Assembly: GCF_900112355.1 (NCBI RefSeq)
Contig: NZ_FOLM01000012.1
Location: 124,001 to 188,000 of the forward strand
DNA from: Streptomyces aidingensis
GTDB lineage: Bacteria > Actinomycetota > Actinomycetes > Streptomycetales > Streptomycetaceae
Reading direction: 5' to 3'
DNA: 64,000 bases
Positions 61,685 through 64,000 of this stretch are shown here, in pieces (position 1 is the first letter of the stretch; each line of letters starts with the position of its first letter). The notes under the pieces were generated by a model. That model was not told where the DNA came from. It saw only the letters and a list, made by a program, of their open reading frames with translations, and did no database searches. A program made the position numbers and the translations under genes.

Positions 61685-62377
61685 CCCCCACCCGCCCCGT
61701 CCCACTCCACCCGCCGCCGGGGCGGGGCGGGCGAGCCGGCGGATGCCCTCGTCGGCGGTGGCGTCACCGAGGGAGCGGGCGAGCCGCCCGGTCAGCAGCT
61801 CAAGCCTGTGGCGCAGATCGGGGGAGGAGAACACTGTCCCCAGCAGGGTGCGGAAGCCGAGCCGGGTGAGCACCAGCACAAGCTGCCTGCCCTCCTCGGA
61901 CTCCAGGAACTCGTCCAGCTTCCTGGTGTCGTTCCGCGCCGCGTACTCGCACACCCGCAGCCAAGCCTCACCGATCGCCCTTGTGGTGGCGACGGCCACG
62001 GCGCCAGAGACGCCGGCGCCCACCACCGGGCCGATGACCGGCAGGAATCGCGCGGCCCGCTGCCCCAGGGCCGCCGCGACCCGCCGGGTCGCCGCCGCTG
62101 TGGCCCGCTTCGCGGCGTAGCGACCCACCCGTGCGCCGCCCGTGCCCAGGAACAGCGACACTGGCACGGTGGCCGCCCGCTCGCACTCCGACAGCTCATA
62201 GGCGGCGCTGATCGCGTTGATCATCCCGATCTGGATTGGCGCCACCACCGCGATGTCCACGAACGGCACCGGCAGCGCCCCGGCCGCCCCGCCCGCGGCC
62301 CCCGCCGCGAGTGTCGCCCGCCGCACCCGCTTGCGCGCCGCCCACCGCGTCCCCGCCGTCACCGGCATGTCCCGCAT
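61466..62377 (-). CDS. DUF697-like membrane-associated protein, running antisense into the permease
   Basis: A 303-residue frame. Residues about 12-215 are Ala-rich, with two hydrophobic hairpins including GAAGGAAGALPVPFVDIAVVAPIQIGMINA, the kind of segment found in DUF697 proteins. After LARPAPAAGG (about 220-228) the remaining 75 residues, Gly/Arg-rich, are antisense to the permease and unlike any family, so the ancestral stop is probably lost. ATG 62377 has GGGGGAAGG upstream; ATG 62368 is possible. No partner gene is seen. The family call is tentative. Confidence 0.6.
   Translation of the reverse strand: MRDMPVTAGTRWAARKRVRRATLAAGAAGGAAGALPVPFVDIAVVAPIQIGMINAISAAYELSECERAATVPVSLFLGTGGARVGRYAAKRATAAATRRVAAALGQRAARFLPVIGPVVGAGVSGAVAVATTRAIGEAWLRVCEYAARNDTRKLDEFLESEEGRQLVLVLTRLGFRTLLGTVFSSPDLRHRLELLTGRLARSLGDATADEGIRRLARPAPAAGGVGRGGWGSVAEAGVVAQGRRGEYGEQDEGPGHGEQDVVVGGPGAAAPARVAEQFAGGARGGRQGVPFGDRAHPARHGVR
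61691..61731. terminator. Possible stem-loop after the permease gene
   Basis: CCCGCCCC (61691-61698) can pair with GGGGCGGG at 61719-61726 or 61724-61731. It lies just after the permease stop but inside the antisense frame of the DUF697-like gene. Confidence 0.4.
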
Positions 62378-62497
62378 GAGCCTTCCCCCCGTCATCTCGC
62401 CCTTTCGGGCGAGACGCCGGGTACCCGTCGTTCGGTTGCACCCGATGGCCTGTGGCCGGCGAGGCGGCCGTGGCGGAGGACGGCGGCCCGAAGGCGG

Positions 62498-63157
62498 TCA
62501 GTCGGCGCAGCCATGAATGGCCAGGGCCAGGCGCCACATCCCCGTCGACGGGTTCTCCAGATGTTCGCGTCCCTCCTCGGCGAGACGGCGTGCACGTGTG
62601 ACGGCCTGCCTCCAACGGGGATTGCCGTCCTCGTCATGGTGGTAGTCCCGCTCGAAGTTGACACTCTTGTCATCCGGGACGGGAACGTGCCTGAGGAGCA
62701 GGCTCTTGACCGCGTCGTAATTCCTGACCCACTTGCGATGATCGGTGTGATGCAGGAGCAGCCAGACCTCGAAACAAGGGTTCGAGACGACGAGTTCCAC
62801 GTTCTCCTCACGGGCCAGGGCTGTGGCGTGCTCCAGATCCCGGTACTCGTCCACGTCAACGACGCACCACGTCTGGTCGTAGTCCCCGGAAGAGCTGGCT
62901 CGGCGCTTCGCGGCGTGTCGTACAACCTGCGAAGGCGACCCCGGGTGTTTCACGACCTGCACCGACAGCGAGGAGAGTTTGTAGTGCTTCTTGAACATGC
63001 TCAGATAGTGAAATTCGGTGGTCAGAGCCCCGCAGACAACCAGGAGGCGGTCTGTGGGCTTCCGGATTCCGGTTGGCCGGGAAAGGTCGGTCTCGCGGGC
63101 TGGTCTGCCGGATACCGGCCTGCCGCTAGGCTTCGGGGTCCGGGCCAGCGTCCCCAC
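62498..63157 (-). CDS. RloB-like TOPRIM-fold protein
   Basis: A 219-residue protein of the RloB family, seen beside AAA ATPases in defence loci. LLVVCGALTTEFHYLSMF (about 38-55) is the strand with the conserved Glu of TOPRIM proteins; YDQTWCVVDVDEY gives the Asp pair; NPCFEVWLLLH is the family motif. GTG 63157 is chosen because GGAGAGAGG lies right before it, giving a 32-base overlap with the ATPase gene; longer starts exist inside that gene. With the ATPase it probably forms an abortive-infection or nuclease system, as in PARIS-like pairs. Codon use is less G+C-rich than in the neighbours. Cleavage of tRNA or DNA is not shown. Confidence 0.82.
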   Translation of the reverse strand: MGTLARTPKPSGRPVSGRPARETDLSRPTGIRKPTDRLLVVCGALTTEFHYLSMFKKHYKLSSLSVQVVKHPGSPSQVVRHAAKRRASSSGDYDQTWCVVDVDEYRDLEHATALAREENVELVVSNPCFEVWLLLHHTDHRKWVRNYDAVKSLLLRHVPVPDDKSVNFERDYHHDEDGNPRWRQAVTRARRLAEEGREHLENPSTGMWRLALAIHGCAD

Positions 63158-64000
63158 CTCTCTCCAGCAGTGCGTGGGAAAAAGTATCGTCGATGAACGG
63201 GATTCCTCCGTAGCTTCCCCCGAGATACCGCCGTTCTCGGTTGTCCTCTTGTCGGGGTTTGAATTCCGCAAGGGAGTACAGGGTTGTTTCTCCGTAATTG
63301 TCTTTTTCTACAAACCACACCTGGTCCCGCTTGAGGATGTCCTCCCCGTCTCGGCGTCCGAGCAGGCTGGTGTCGTGAGTGGTGAAGACGAGCTGGGCGC
63401 CGTGTGGGTTGGTCTCCGGGCTCTGGAAGAGACCGATCAGCCGGGCCGTCAGAATGGTGTGCAGACTTGCGTCGATCTCGTCCACCACGAACGTGCCTCC
63501 TCTGTGCAGCACCGCGAGGAAACGCGGTGCCTGCTCCAGCATGGCCTGGGTTCCCGAGGATTCCTCATGCAAGTCCATTTGTACGATGCCGTTGCGGCCA
63601 CGGTGCCCCACCCAGGGCCGGACGGTCTCTCTCGGGCCCTCGTCCTCCAGATTCTGCAGGAGCCGTGTCGGGATGCGGGTTCCATACCGGCGCCGCAAAC
63701 CTTCTTCGTCCATCAGCACACGTTCAGTCCCGCACTCCTCGATACCCAGGTCGGCCGCTCGGAGCAAAGCCATGATCTCAGGATGGCGCTCGGCGTCTTC
63801 CAACGCGCGGATGGCGGAAAGTTGGTACGGAAACGAGCGCAGGCCAGGTGCCCGGCGGAATTGCAGTTGCCGCGCGAACCAGTCGTAAACAGGGCGAAAG
63901 TCATCCTGTTTGGAGCGGGCCGCCCAGGAGAGGAAAAGAACGTTCGGTTCGGTGATGCTCTCGACGAGTTCCAGTTGGCCACGCTGCTGGGAAGCGCCGG
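63126..64000 (-). CDS. AAA-family ATPase (RloA/COG1106-like), N-terminus outside window
   Basis: The C-terminal 290 residues of an ATPase whose start lies beyond the right edge; the frame is open from 64000 to the stop at 63126. LHRGGTFVVDEIDASLHTIL is the Walker B/D-loop of SMC-like AAA_15/AAA_21 ATPases, and QLVFTTHDTSLL the following switch. The upstream part (LFLSWAARSKQDDFRPVYDWF) fits the region before the second ATPase half. It overlaps the RloB-like gene, so the two are co-expressed. Such ATPases sense phage proteins or DNA and activate the TOPRIM partner. The Walker A motif is outside the window. Confidence 0.82.
   Translation of the reverse strand, partial: GASQQRGQLELVESITEPNVLFLSWAARSKQDDFRPVYDWFARQLQFRRAPGLRSFPYQLSAIRALEDAERHPEIMALLRAADLGIEECGTERVLMDEEGLRRRYGTRIPTRLLQNLEDEGPRETVRPWVGHRGRNGIVQMDLHEESSGTQAMLEQAPRFLAVLHRGGTFVVDEIDASLHTILTARLIGLFQSPETNPHGAQLVFTTHDTSLLGRRDGEDILKRDQVWFVEKDNYGETTLYSLAEFKPRQEDNRERRYLGGSYGGIPFIDDTFSHALLERGGDAGPDPEA

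Overview
The window is very G+C-rich (low seventies percent by eye) and reads as chromosomal DNA of a Streptomyces or close relative. The evidence is the near-exclusive G/C third codon positions, frequent GTG starts, GTGA/ATGA stop-start overlaps, a WhiJ-type XRE/DUF397/anti-sigma locus, a SigB-family sigma factor, CebR operators in front of a cellulase, a TerD-domain protein and DUF1015/DUF2267/DUF3048 genes. No tRNA, rRNA, CRISPR array or insertion sequence was recognised.

Region 1 (1-23482) is part of a modular type I polyketide cluster, all on the plus strand. The left edge holds the end of an E2-like acyltransferase. Three PKS genes follow with four modules: KS-AT-DH-ER-KR-ACP; KS-(no AT)-KR-ACP plus KS-AT-DH-KR-ACP; and KS-(no AT)-ACP. 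Next come a type II thioesterase and a complete E1alpha/E1beta/E2 set of a 2-oxoacid dehydrogenase. Two modules have lost the catalytic AT but keep its flanking linkers, so something must acylate their ACPs in trans. The last module leaves a beta-keto thioester and there is no fused thioesterase. Together with the E2-like acyltransferase this fits a tetronate-type release, which is an inference. The dehydrogenase probably supplies the acyl-CoA starter. A stem-loop terminator closes the cluster at 23503-23521.

Region 2 (23529-33079) is accessory and housekeeping DNA: an XRE-ImmA peptidase regulator overlapping a PIN-domain protein, a KASIII-like enzyme with an altered active site, a DUF1015 protein, small membrane genes, an N-terminally shortened AhpD-like protein, an OsmC-like protein, and an operon of an ABC-F ATPase with two consecutive nucleotidyltransferases.

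Region 3 (33207-35829) is a type II restriction-modification pair of the BsuBI/PstI type, visibly lower in G+C. Region 4 (35986-44807) carries a gamma-glutamylcyclotransferase-like gene, a GH6 cellulase with two CebR boxes and a His-His-Gly-Gly repeat, a DoxX protein, a Ser/Thr kinase fused to a TerD domain, three small genes, an F420-dependent oxidoreductase, a DUF2267 protein and an NAD-dependent epimerase.

Region 5 (45142-59030) has a SigB-like sigma factor, an M23 peptidase, a quinone oxidoreductase behind three tandem operators with a TetR gene downstream, two overlapping crcB genes, an MreB-like protein with a repeat tail, an ABC exporter, a DUF3048 lipoprotein, the WhiJ-type locus and an aldehyde dehydrogenase. 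Region 6 (59079-64000) has a PadR repressor divergent from a drug-type ABC transporter with two matching operators, a DUF697-like gene that runs antisense into the permease, and at the right edge an AAA ATPase/RloB pair that looks like an anti-phage system.
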